From positions 1-41,536 of the forward strand of contig JAQXWS010000011.1 in assembly GCA_029225565.1 (NCBI GenBank): a stretch of DNA of 41,536 nucleotides. Direction: 5' to 3'. Position 1 is the first letter of the stretch; each line of letters begins with the position of its first letter. Below the pieces are notes generated by a model. It was not told the origin of the DNA and ran no database searches. It was given only the letters and a program-made list of their open reading frames with translations. Origin of the DNA: Eubacteriales bacterium. Lineage in GTDB: Bacteria; Bacillota; Clostridia; Oscillospirales; Acutalibacteraceae. This document shows, piece after piece, positions 33,638 through 41,372 of the stretch. A program made the translations under genes and the position numbers.

Positions 33638-35745
33638 TACTTTTTGCGTGGGGCGGGCTTTGTAAAGCCGCAATTCTCGGTATCGGGACAATACAGCACA
33701 TTGCCCTTGCGCTTAAACAATGACTTGCCGCATTTCGGACAAACCTCATCACTGGGGGCGTCCCATGTGGAAAACTTGCAATCGGGGTAATTGCTGCAGC
33801 CATAGAAAGGTGTGCCCCGCTTGGTTTTCTTTTCTATAACATCGCCGCCGCACTGGGGACACTTTGCGCTGGTCTTGAATACAAGGGGCTTTGTATTGCG
33901 GCACTCCGGAAATCCGGGACAGGCAAGGAATTTGCCGAATCGGCCCACCTTGACTACCATATTGCGACCGCACTTGTCGCATACCACATCGGTCTCCTCC
34001 TCAGTGAGCTTAATCTTGACGCCCTGCATCTCCTTCTTTGCTTTCTCCAACGGGTCAACAAAGTCGTTATAATACAGGCGAATCATATCAATATAATCCT
34101 TGTCGCCGGAATCAATCTTGTCCAGGTCGTCCTCCATTTTTGAGGTGTATTTTACATTAACGATATTAGGTATTTTTTCTGCCAACAGATTATTGACAGC
34201 CTCTCCCAGTTCGGTAGGAACAAACTGCTTGCCCTCACGGACAACATATTCCTTGGAGAGTATTGTTGTGGTAATGGTAACATAGGTTGACGGTCTGCCT
34301 ACGCCGTTTTCCTCCAGAGCCTTGGTTAACGAAGCCTCGGTATATCTTGCCGGTGGCTGGGTAAAGTGCTGATTGCCGAGAATTGACTTCAACTTCAGCA
34401 CATCACCCTCTGCCATTTTAGGCAATGGTGACTCGGTGCCCGACTTGGCGGTGTCGTCCGTCTTTTCTTCGTACAAAGCGGTAAAGCCGTCAAACTTAAC
34501 AGTATAGCCTGTTGCGTTAAAAATATAGCCGTTTGCCTCAATCTCTATTTTCATTGTTTCCTGCATACAGGACTCCATAAGAGAGGCAATAAAGCGCTCC
34601 CAAACCAGCTTATAAATCTTGTACTGGTCGGTAGTAAGCGAATCCTTGACCTGCTGAGGCGTAACATTAGGCATGGACGGTCTGATTGCCTCGTGTCCGT
34701 CCTGTGCATTGCCACGGGATTTGTAATATCTCGGCTTGGAGGGAATATACTTTTCGCCGTAGGTATCGAGAATATACTGATTACCTGCTGCACGAGCCTC
34801 CTCGGATATGCGCAGGGAGTCGGTACGCATATAGGTAATAAGACCTACTGTGCCCATACCTTTTACATCAACGCCCTCGTACAGCTCCTGAGCCGCCTTC
34901 ATAGTTCTCCTTGCCTGGAAGGACAGACGGCGGGAGGCCTCCTGCTGCAAAGTGGAGGTGATAAAGGGAGGGGTTGGATTCTTTTTTCTTGTGCCTTTTT
35001 TGACAGATTTAACAACATAATCTGCATTCTCAAGGTCAGAAAGAATCTTGTCGCTCTGCTCCTTGGTGGGAATCTTGTTTTTTTCGGTGCCTACCTTGTT
35101 GCCGTCCTTATCCTGAACCAAAGCAGCGTTGAATGTTTTGCGCTCGGGTGGGTTGGTAAACTTTGCGTCAATCGACCAGTATTCCTCCGGCTTGAAAGCA
35201 CGAATCTCGTTTTCTCTGTCAACAACAAGCCTCAGAGCAACGGACTGTACTCTTCCGGCAGAAAGTCCACGCCTGATTTTTTGGCTTACGAAGGGTGAAA
35301 GCTTGTAGCCGATAAGACGATCCAGAATACGCCTTGCTTGCTGGGCGTTAACTAAATCAATATCAATTTGTCTCGGATGACTCATACCGTTTGCAACACC
35401 TGTTTTTGTAATTTCGTTAAAGGTGACACGGTTTTTCTCACTCATTTTCAGGCCCAGAATATTGGCAAGATGCCAGCTGATAGCCTCTCCCTCACGGTCG
35501 GGGTCGGTGGCAAGATAAACATAGTCGGCCTTGCCTGCCTTTTTTCTTAAATCCTCAACAAACTTTTCCTTGCCCTGGATAATCTCATACTTTGGGGCAA
35601 AGTTGTTGTCAATATCAACACTGAGCCGTGACGCAGGCAAATCCCTGACATGGCCCATTGATGCGATAACATCGTATCCCTTGCCAAGATAACCCTTGAT
35701 ATTTTTTGCCTTTGCGGGGGACTCAACAATAACTAACTTTGACAT
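33637..35745 (-). CDS. topA: DNA topoisomerase I
   Basis: A 702-residue type IA topoisomerase relaxing negative supercoils. The TOPRIM domain starts at LVIVESPAKAKNIKGYLG, with LATDPDREGEAISWHLA. The catalytic Tyr lies in GLITYMRTDSLRIS, and RRGLSAGRVQSVALRLVV precedes it. Three C-terminal zinc fingers are visible: CDKCGRN...CPGFPEC, CPQCGGD...CSNYPDC and CPKCGKS...CPDTENC. It overlaps dprA by 13 nt. Confidence 0.98.
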   Translation of the reverse strand: MSKLVIVESPAKAKNIKGYLGKGYDVIASMGHVRDLPASRLSVDIDNNFAPKYEIIQGKEKFVEDLRKKAGKADYVYLATDPDREGEAISWHLANILGLKMSEKNRVTFNEITKTGVANGMSHPRQIDIDLVNAQQARRILDRLIGYKLSPFVSQKIRRGLSAGRVQSVALRLVVDRENEIRAFKPEEYWSIDAKFTNPPERKTFNAALVQDKDGNKVGTEKNKIPTKEQSDKILSDLENADYVVKSVKKGTRKKNPTPPFITSTLQQEASRRLSFQARRTMKAAQELYEGVDVKGMGTVGLITYMRTDSLRISEEARAAGNQYILDTYGEKYIPSKPRYYKSRGNAQDGHEAIRPSMPNVTPQQVKDSLTTDQYKIYKLVWERFIASLMESCMQETMKIEIEANGYIFNATGYTVKFDGFTALYEEKTDDTAKSGTESPLPKMAEGDVLKLKSILGNQHFTQPPARYTEASLTKALEENGVGRPSTYVTITTTILSKEYVVREGKQFVPTELGEAVNNLLAEKIPNIVNVKYTSKMEDDLDKIDSGDKDYIDMIRLYYNDFVDPLEKAKKEMQGVKIKLTEEETDVVCDKCGRNMVVKVGRFGKFLACPGFPECRNTKPLVFKTSAKCPQCGGDVIEKKTKRGTPFYGCSNYPDCKFSTWDAPSDEVCPKCGKSLFKRKGNVLYCPDTENCGFTKPAPRKK

Positions 35746-36962
35746 ATACTACTTTCCTTTCGCTTATACAATTTGCCGGGCATGGCAACAATAAGATTTT
35801 TCATTTCCAGCAGGGTCATACTAATCAGCGCATTGGCTACCGTGACCCCTGCCTTGTTTGCAATAACATCAATATACATAGGCTCATCGCCCACAGCATC
35901 GAACACCGCTTTTTCGTTACCGCTAAGGGACAATTCCTGCTGTTGCTGCAGGTCGCGAGTGTGCCTGTCCTGAGTGATGGTATCGAAGGAGTACTGCTCC
36001 TGTTGGAGCTCAACCGCCTTGCCGCCGGTGGATACTATACTGTTTTTCAGCTGAGCTATAGTCCTGGCTCTGCTCATGTCCAAGGTGCTGTACCTGCCTG
36101 AATACAAGCCCAAAATCCTCTCCGGCGATGTGGCAATCATAGCGCCCTGGTCTATCAGGCGATTGCAACCGAGAAATCTGTCATCAAGAAGTGAAGACGG
36201 CAGTACGAATACATCTCTGCCCTGCTCAATGGCATAATTGGCGGTAATCATAGACCCACTGCGTTCGCCTGCCTCGCCAATCAGTACGGCGTCGCACAAT
36301 CCGCTGATAATACGGTTACGCATAGGGAATGTGTGCTTGCCGGCCTGGGTATATGGCACAAACTCGGTAATCACAGCTCCGCTGCGGGCTATCTCGGTAC
36401 GCAAGTCATCATTTTTGCTAAGATACCTGGTACCCAATCCGCAGCCTAATACAGCGATTGTGACACCCCCGGAATCAAGGGCTCCTCTATGGCCCGCGCT
36501 ATCCACACCCAATGCACCGCCGCTGACGATAATCGCGCCGCACTCAGCCAAGCCCCGCGACAGCAATCTGGTGGCTGTCATTGCGTAAGGTGACGCGTGC
36601 CGGGTACCCACAATGCCAATAGCGGCATATCTGTCAATATCGGGGAATCTGCCGTCCGCATACAGCACAGCCGGAGGACAGTCAATATGCCGCAATCTGT
36701 GGGGATAACGACTGTCATCATAGGTGATAATCTGCCAGTTGTTCTGTCTGCAGGCATATACAACCTCGTCGGCATCATCGATGGTGACGGATTCCATACG
36801 CTCAATTTTCTTTTTATTCAGCAATTCGCACATAGCGCGCTCCTTGAGACTGCTGTTATACACAGCCTGTGCCGAGCCAAAGTAATTTATCAATTCCTTT
36901 ACATCAAACTGATAGCCCAGGGCTAATTGCAACCATATCCAATACCTGGGGTCTCGGGTCAT
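35733..36962 (-). CDS. dprA: DNA-processing protein DprA/Smf
   Basis: A 409-residue protein that loads RecA on incoming single-stranded DNA. The Rossmann-like core has IGIVGTRHASPYAMTA, GAIIVSGGALGVDSAGHRGAL, VLGCGLGTRY, FPMRNRIISGL and EAGERSGSMITANYAIEQGRDVFVLP. A helical N-terminal region (about 1-70) precedes it, and a C-terminal winged helix follows (EKAVFDAVGDEPMYID to VAMPGKLYKR). ATG 36962, with GGGAG 8 nt upstream and an ATGA overlap with the methyltransferase, is preferred over the GTG 15 nt further upstream. Confidence 0.95.
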   Translation of the reverse strand: MTRDPRYWIWLQLALGYQFDVKELINYFGSAQAVYNSSLKERAMCELLNKKKIERMESVTIDDADEVVYACRQNNWQIITYDDSRYPHRLRHIDCPPAVLYADGRFPDIDRYAAIGIVGTRHASPYAMTATRLLSRGLAECGAIIVSGGALGVDSAGHRGALDSGGVTIAVLGCGLGTRYLSKNDDLRTEIARSGAVITEFVPYTQAGKHTFPMRNRIISGLCDAVLIGEAGERSGSMITANYAIEQGRDVFVLPSSLLDDRFLGCNRLIDQGAMIATSPERILGLYSGRYSTLDMSRARTIAQLKNSIVSTGGKAVELQQEQYSFDTITQDRHTRDLQQQQELSLSGNEKAVFDAVGDEPMYIDVIANKAGVTVANALISMTLLEMKNLIVAMPGKLYKRKESSICQS

Positions 36963-37729
36963 CTCATCATCTCCCACATAGTAATGGATGCCGCCACACC
37001 GGCATTAAGGCTCTCTGCCCTGCCTAACATAGGAATGGTAATCCTGCTGTCGCAAGAAACCATTACCTCGTTGCTGACGCCGTTGGCCTCATTGCCGATA
37101 ACACATATAGTCTTATCACCAAAATCCACATCCGTAATCGGCTGAGCAGTCCTGTCGGGCACTGTGGCATACGCGCAGTACCCATCTGACTTGAGTTGTG
37201 TGATTGTATCTGCCAAATCATCGCAGATTAATATATTAATTCGCAGTGCCGAGCCCATTGAGGCACGCAATGCCTTGGGATTATATATGTCACAGCCCCC
37301 TGCCACAATAACACCGTCAATGCCCAGCGCCTCGGCTGTGCGAATAATGGCACCCACATTGGCAGGGTCCTGAACATTGTCCAGAGCCACCATACGATTG
37401 CCGTAGCCGGTATCGGTAACCGGAATATCACAAATAGCGAACACACCCTGGGTGGTGGCGGTGTCCCCCAATTTTTGGGCAATATCGGGAGTAATAAGAT
37501 AGCTGTGCCCAGCCACCCCGGCAAGCTGAGCAGACTGATGGGGATACTTATCCATAGCTTGCTGAGTAATCAGCAGGATATCCACGCTGTAATCGGAGCA
37601 TAAAACATCAAAGCACAACCTGGCACCCTCCAGAACAAACTGACAGTTATCTCGCCTGAACTTGGATGAGGTGAGGAGCTTTTTTGCATACTTGATGACA
37701 GTATTGTTTTTGCTGCTAATAGTGTCCAT
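36959..37729 (-). CDS. TrmH/SpoU-family RNA 2'-O-methyltransferase
   Basis: A 256-residue SPOUT methyltransferase. The N-terminal substrate-binding domain (1-95) has KLLTSSKFRRDNCQFVLEGARL. The trefoil-knot catalytic domain has DNVQDPANVGAIIRTAEALG (motif 1), CVIGNEANGVSNEV (motif 2) and IPMLGRAESLNAGVAASITMWE (motif 3). It methylates a ribose in rRNA or tRNA; the exact nucleotide is not predictable. It is the first gene of the superoperon, with its own promoter. Confidence 0.93.
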   Translation of the reverse strand: MDTISSKNNTVIKYAKKLLTSSKFRRDNCQFVLEGARLCFDVLCSDYSVDILLITQQAMDKYPHQSAQLAGVAGHSYLITPDIAQKLGDTATTQGVFAICDIPVTDTGYGNRMVALDNVQDPANVGAIIRTAEALGIDGVIVAGGCDIYNPKALRASMGSALRINILICDDLADTITQLKSDGYCAYATVPDRTAQPITDVDFGDKTICVIGNEANGVSNEVMVSCDSRITIPMLGRAESLNAGVAASITMWEMMR

Positions 37730-37765
37730 AAACTACCCCATTCTTTAATAATATTAATAATATAC

Positions 37766-37794
37766 ATTATATTGAATGGAATTTCAATACCCAA
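37766..37794 (-). promoter_or_regulatory. Promoter of the 15-gene superoperon
   Basis: Minus strand TTGGGT (37789-37794), 17-bp spacer, TATAAT (37766-37771), about 37 nt upstream of the methyltransferase ATG. I see no other clear promoter between here and leuS. Confidence 0.6.
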
Positions 37795-37821
37795 ATTAAA
37801 AAAATAGCAGGCAGATAATTA

Positions 37822-37850
37822 TTGACTGAAAAACAAAAGTAGGATATAAT
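37822..37850 (+). promoter_or_regulatory. Promoter of the HPr-kinase-like gene
   Basis: TTGACT (37822-37827), 17-bp spacer, TATAAT (37845-37850). AAAGGAG (37867-37873) lies 7 nt before the ATG. Confidence 0.82.
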
Positions 37851-37880
37851 ATATTGAGTTAATGACAAAGGAGACATACC

Positions 37881-38609
37881 ATGCCTTTTTACGATATAGC
37901 CGGCCTTAAGGTCAGGATGAATAATTGCGGCGGCAGGTCCGAAAAACAGGCTATACCATATCTTGCCGAAAATCAGGACCCTAACCAGCAATTCGACATT
38001 GACATAAATGTTACTAAAGAAAGAGTGACAGCTGCTGTGGCAGAGCATCCGGAGTTGAATCAGGGTGACTGGGAATACATGCTCACCGGCAACGACTTTT
38101 ATACCGAACTAATCAAGCACGACGGCATACTTCTGCACAGCTCATGTGTGGTTGTGGACGGTGTTGCATACGCTTTTTCCGCAGACAGCGGCACAGGCAA
38201 ATCCACTCACACACAGCTATGGCTGAAGCACTTTGGTGACAGGGCGTATATACTCAACGACGACAAGCCTGCAATCCGTATTATTGACGGCAAGGTATAT
38301 GCCTGCGGCACTCCATGGAGTGGAAAATACGACTGCTCCACCCCGGCTGTTGTACCTCTTGCCGGAATCTGCTTTTTGGAGCGAAGCGAAAACAACTGGA
38401 TTAAGCCGGCAGAAACCAACAAAGCCATATTCAACATATTCAGCCAAACCATCAGGAAGCTTGGTGCTGCAGCTATGGATAGGCTGATGGACAATCTTAA
38501 CGAATTGTTTGATAAGGTGCCCATTTACTCCCTGGGCTGTAACATAAGTGAAGAGGCAGTAATCACCTCATATAACGCTATGAAGAAGGAAATGAAGGAT
38601 TTTGAATAA
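37881..38609 (+). CDS. HPr-kinase-like P-loop protein, orphan
   Basis: A 242-residue cytosolic protein. The C-terminal half of the HPr kinase/PEP-carboxykinase fold is recognisable: LLHSSCVVVDG (84-94), Walker A ADSGTGKST (101-109) and LNDDKPAI (125-132) with the Asp pair. The N-terminal 75 residues are of unknown family. Real HprK has its own N-terminal domain and a capsid-like P-loop GxSGxGKS region, neither of which matches fully. Relatives of this kind usually occur in peptide-modification clusters with a radical SAM enzyme and a PqqD-like carrier; none is present here. Its stop overlaps the TTG start of the lipoprotein gene, so the two are a translationally coupled pair. Confidence 0.75.
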   Translation: MPFYDIAGLKVRMNNCGGRSEKQAIPYLAENQDPNQQFDIDINVTKERVTAAVAEHPELNQGDWEYMLTGNDFYTELIKHDGILLHSSCVVVDGVAYAFSADSGTGKSTHTQLWLKHFGDRAYILNDDKPAIRIIDGKVYACGTPWSGKYDCSTPAVVPLAGICFLERSENNWIKPAETNKAIFNIFSQTIRKLGAAAMDRLMDNLNELFDKVPIYSLGCNISEEAVITSYNAMKKEMKDFE

Positions 38610-39342
38610 CAAAGCTTTTAAATCGAGCATATCCACAATACTGATTGCCGTAATGATAATTGCGGCATTTTTTGGTTGCAGCAGAGGCGCTGAAATAACA
38701 GAAAGCGACGAGCCTGCAACCACAATAGAATCCACTGCCGCAGCTACTACCGAAGTGCCGGAGGTTACAACGGCATCCACCACTACCGAAACGACAACAA
38801 CTACTACCGCCACAACTACCACAACAACTGCGCCATCGGTATCGGTTAGTATAGGCACCACAGGTAAAGCAAATGAAACTGCACCTGCCCTAACCACGAA
38901 AAAAACCACCACAAAAAAGAACAGTGATACCCAATCGAGTACCACTAAATCCGAGGAAAGTACGCTGCCTGCCAATGCCTGCACCATAACGGTGGAATGT
39001 ACGGTGCTGCTGTCCAACATGGACCGGCTGAAAGCCGGACACAGCAAATATGTACCTAAGGATGGCTATATTATTAAAAAATACCCATACATCATTAAAG
39101 GTGAAGCCACAGTATATGACGCACTGAAAGAGGCATGCAGTACAAACAATGTTAAGCTGACTGCCAAAAGCACCGGCTACGGCACATATATTGCGGGTAT
39201 CAACAATATTGACGAAAAGGATTGCGGCTCAACCAGCGGCTGGAAGTACAAGGTCAACGGTGCATTCCCCGGCGTGAGCGCAGACCGATGCGCAATATCC
39301 AAAGGCGACGAAATTGTGTTTACCTACGCAATAGAGCCATAG
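38602..39342 (+). CDS. Thr-rich lipoprotein with DUF4430 (transcobalamin-like) domain
   Basis: A 246-residue exported protein. Residues 8-25 form a signal sequence ending in AAFFGC, a lipobox-like site with C26. A long Thr/Ser/Ala/Glu-rich linker (about 35-125) with runs of Thr should hold the C-terminal domain away from the membrane. That domain (about 128-246) has a DUF4430 pattern: TVYDALKEACSTNN, GYGTYIAGINN, GSTSGWKYKVNG, and the ending GDEIVFTYA. Its fold is related to the cobalamin-binding C-domain of transcobalamin/intrinsic factor, but the ligand is unknown. The start is TTG at 38602, overlapping the upstream gene by 8 nt, with AAGGA sites at 38586 and 38595. The stop is one base from the convergent sigK stop. 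Confidence 0.82.
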   Translation: MNNKAFKSSISTILIAVMIIAAFFGCSRGAEITESDEPATTIESTAAATTEVPEVTTASTTTETTTTTTATTTTTTAPSVSVSIGTTGKANETAPALTTKKTTTKKNSDTQSSTTKSEESTLPANACTITVECTVLLSNMDRLKAGHSKYVPKDGYIIKKYPYIIKGEATVYDALKEACSTNNVKLTAKSTGYGTYIAGINNIDEKDCGSTSGWKYKVNGAFPGVSADRCAISKGDEIVFTYAIEP

Positions 39343-39343
39343 C

Positions 39344-40027
39344 CTACCTACAGGCGTCGAATATATCCTGCAGTACCTTCTTTTCTATTCTGGAAACATA
39401 AGAACGGCTGATATCAAGTCTCTCGGCAACCTCCCGTTGTGTGAGAGGCTTTTTGTTATTGAGTCCGTAACGCAGTACGATAATCTCCTGCTCCCTTTTG
39501 TCAGGCATTTGCTCGATATATTCCTTTACCTTTTGCCAACGCAACTTGGTTTCAAGATTATCGGCCAAATCCGTATCGTCACTTATTATGTCCTCAAAGG
39601 TTAAGGGATTGCCGTCCTTGTCGGTATCTATCGTATCCCCCAGCAGCATTTCGTTATCCTGTTTTTTCAGACTTCTGAAATACATAAGCATCTCATTCTC
39701 AATACAGCGAGCTGCATAGGTGGCTAATCTGGTTCCCTTTGTGTAATCAAAGGAGTCAATAGCCTTTATCAATCCGATAGTACCAATGGATATCAGGTCG
39801 TCGGTATCATTTGTTTTGCTATAATACTTTTTCACAATATGGGATACAAGTCTGAGATTGTGCTCAATCAAAACTGACCTGGCGTTGGGGTCGCCGTCAG
39901 CCATACGCTCCAGCTGTTCCCTTTCCTGCTTTCCGGTGAGGGGCCGAGGGAATCCGCTGCCATTTTGGATATGAAGAATAAGATAAACAAGATTTGCGCT
40001 AAGCAAAGATAATAATGCTGATAACAT
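39344..40027 (-). CDS. sigK: Sporulation sigma factor SigK (unsplit)
   Basis: A 227-residue sigma-70 factor. A hydrophobic pro-sequence (MLSALLSLLSANLVYLI) precedes the mature part, as in pro-sigma-K. Region 2 is classic: LIEHNLRLVSHIVKKY, DLISIGTIGLIKAIDSFD, RLATYAARCIENEMLM. Region 4 has REQEIIVLRYGL, LTQREVAERLDISRSYVSRIEKKVL. It directs late mother-cell genes (coat and cortex) after proteolytic removal of the pro-sequence. The gene is continuous, with no skin element. A sigma-E-type promoter lies immediately upstream. The SD AAAGGGAGAG is close to the ATG, which directly follows six T. Confidence 0.93.
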   Translation of the reverse strand: MLSALLSLLSANLVYLILHIQNGSGFPRPLTGKQEREQLERMADGDPNARSVLIEHNLRLVSHIVKKYYSKTNDTDDLISIGTIGLIKAIDSFDYTKGTRLATYAARCIENEMLMYFRSLKKQDNEMLLGDTIDTDKDGNPLTFEDIISDDTDLADNLETKLRWQKVKEYIEQMPDKREQEIIVLRYGLNNKKPLTQREVAERLDISRSYVSRIEKKVLQDIFDACR

Positions 40028-40068
40028 AAAAAACTCTCCCTTTCATATCAATTGTATGAAAGAGAGAG
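40028..40068 (-). terminator. Terminator-like hairpin of hypB-like gene, abutting sigK start
   Basis: A 14-bp stem (40034-40047 with 40055-40068; one pair is G-U in the minus-strand RNA) has a 7-nt loop and is followed by six T (40028-40033) and then the sigK ATG (40027). Its 3' arm contains the sigK Shine-Dalgarno AAAGGGAGAG. Confidence 0.8.
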
Positions 40069-40077
40069 CAGCAATAT
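40051..40077 (-). promoter_or_regulatory. Sigma-E-type promoter of sigK
   Basis: Minus strand ATATT (40073-40077), 14-bp spacer, CATACAAT (40051-40058). Both match the known sigma-E consensus (ATA-type -35, CATACAnT -10, 14-15 bp apart). The expected start near 40044 lies inside the 3' half of the terminator hairpin. Confidence 0.7.
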
Positions 40078-40745
40078 TAATTGTTACGGCTGTTGATATT
40101 GTCAATCAGCCACTTTATCCAAGGCTCAAAGCCCTCGCCGGTTTTGGCGCTGACAAAAAACACCTGCGCCTCCGGATTCAGTCGATGAATACACTCCAAA
40201 ACGGCGTCATCATCAAAATCAAAATACTCCGCTGTATCAATCTTGTTTATCAATACTACATGACAAACAGTGAACATAAGCGGGTACTTTAGCGGCTTAT
40301 CGTCCCCCTCGGGGTAGGACAGAATAGCCACATTCGCGTTAGCGCCCGTATCGGTCTCGGCAGGACAAACCAAGTTGCCCACATTCTCCATAACCAGCAA
40401 ATCCAAGTCGGCGGTATCGAACTCCTGCATTGCCTGAGCCGTCATCTCGGCATCCATAGCGCACTCTCCGCCGGTATGCACCTGAATGGAGCGAACACCG
40501 GCATTCTGCATAATCTCGGCATCGACAGTTGCCTCAATATCCGCCTCCATAACGCCGATTCTGTACCTACCGTCCAGCATCTTTATCGTCTGTAGCAATG
40601 TCGTGGTCTTGCCTGCTCCGGGAGAAGCCATAAGATTTATCATAAATGTTTTGTCCCTCTTAAGCTTTTCCCTGGTTTCGGCCGCTATTGCATCATTGAC
40701 AGCATATACGCTTTGATTAACCTCAATTACCTTAAAATCCGGCAT
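40077..40745 (-). CDS. hypB: HypB-like nickel-insertion GTPase
   Basis: A 222-residue SIMIBI GTPase of the HypB/UreG group. G1 is ASPGAGKTTTL (40-50), with MEADIEATVDA, ENVGNLVCPAE and a base-recognition motif LINKIDT. HypB delivers Ni to [NiFe] hydrogenase. The G-domain metal site of HypB is normally Cys-His plus a second Cys; here it reads TGGECAMDAEM with the His replaced by Ala, while the Cys in NLVCP is kept. No poly-His or CxxCGC N-terminus and no other hyp genes are seen. The ATG at 40745 has GAGGTG upstream and is preferred over the GTG 12 nt before it. The metal and target are uncertain. Confidence 0.82.
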   Translation of the reverse strand: MPDFKVIEVNQSVYAVNDAIAAETREKLKRDKTFMINLMASPGAGKTTTLLQTIKMLDGRYRIGVMEADIEATVDAEIMQNAGVRSIQVHTGGECAMDAEMTAQAMQEFDTADLDLLVMENVGNLVCPAETDTGANANVAILSYPEGDDKPLKYPLMFTVCHVVLINKIDTAEYFDFDDDAVLECIHRLNPEAQVFFVSAKTGEGFEPWIKWLIDNINSRNN

Positions 40746-40773
40746 ACTGCACCTCACAAAATTTCTACTGAAT

Positions 40774-40802
40774 ATAATATCAAACTTTTACACATTCTTC
40801 AA
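40774..40802 (-). promoter_or_regulatory. Promoter of the hypB-like gene
   Basis: Minus strand TTGAAG (40797-40802), 17-bp spacer, TATTAT (40774-40779). Confidence 0.55.
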
Positions 40803-40810
40803 TACCTTTA

Positions 40811-40839
40811 TTGACACCGACAACAAAAAATAGTATCAT
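40811..40839 (+). promoter_or_regulatory. Promoter of the TSCPD gene
   Basis: TTGACA (40811-40816), 17-bp spacer, TATCAT (40834-40839). AAAAGGAGG (40845-40853) lies 7 nt before the ATG. Confidence 0.75.
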
Positions 40840-40860
40840 ACCAAAAAAGGAGGCGGTAAT

Positions 40861-41115
40861 ATGAAATACAGCTACACACCTCACGGCGTATGCCCTATGA
40901 AAATCAGCTTTGACATCGGCGCAGACGGCACAGTAACCGATATATCATTTATGGGTGGGTGCAACGGCAACCTAAAAGCAATCAGTAAGTTGGTAAACGG
41001 AATGACCGCTGACCAAATCAACGACAAGCTCAGCGGCAACACCTGCGGAATGAAAGGAACCTCCTGTGCTGACCAGCTGGCAAAGGCTGTTATGGAGGCA
41101 AAAGCAAATCTGTAA
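40861..41115 (+). CDS. Small TSCPD-domain protein (TIGR03905 type)
   Basis: An 84-residue protein with four spaced Cys (C11, C34, C62, C69) in the pattern GVCPMKI, GGCNGNL, NTCGMKGTSCADQL. The last segment is the TSCPD motif, found also at the C-terminus of adenosylcobalamin-dependent ribonucleotide reductases. Stand-alone forms are common in Clostridia and of unknown role; a metal or cluster site is plausible. It is monocistronic with strong expression signals and divergent from the hypB-like gene. Confidence 0.88.
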   Translation: MKYSYTPHGVCPMKISFDIGADGTVTDISFMGGCNGNLKAISKLVNGMTADQINDKLSGNTCGMKGTSCADQLAKAVMEAKANL

Positions 41116-41126
41116 TAAACAAAAGT

Positions 41127-41160
41127 ATCCCGACCGTTATGATACGGTTGGGATATTTTT
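41127..41160 (+). terminator. Terminator of the TSCPD gene
   Basis: Stem ATCCCGACCGT (41127-41137) / ACGGTTGGGAT (41144-41154, one G-U) followed by a T-run. Confidence 0.9.
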
Positions 41161-41180
41161 ATTCATAAATCATTGCCTAA

Positions 41181-41372
41181 AAACGCTACGATATTAATAA
41201 TATAAAAGAACTTGAGAACGGAAATCTTGTTAAAATAAAAAATAGAAGTAATCAAGTCGGTGAACTGGCAGCACTAATCGCTGACAGTTATGACAAGAAT
41301 ACTTCTAATGATAGTAGATCCAATTCTATTGAAAATGTCAATATATTGCCATATTTGTTGATAATGATTTAA
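41181..41372 (+). other. Open stretch without start codon, possible gene remnant
   Basis: A stop-free frame of 63 codons ends in TAA at 41370-41372 and has no start. It reads NNIKELENGNLVKIKNRSNQ then VGELAALIADSYD, reminiscent of a HAMP linker of a sensor protein, then becomes Asn/Ser-rich. It overlaps the antisense transposase fragment. It may be a decayed gene piece; chance is not excluded. Confidence 0.25.

Noticed and set aside
38700..38830. Repetitive ACAACTACC-like tract as a CRISPR or satellite repeat
   Set aside because: It is the in-frame Thr-rich linker of the lipoprotein; there are no spacers or constant repeats.
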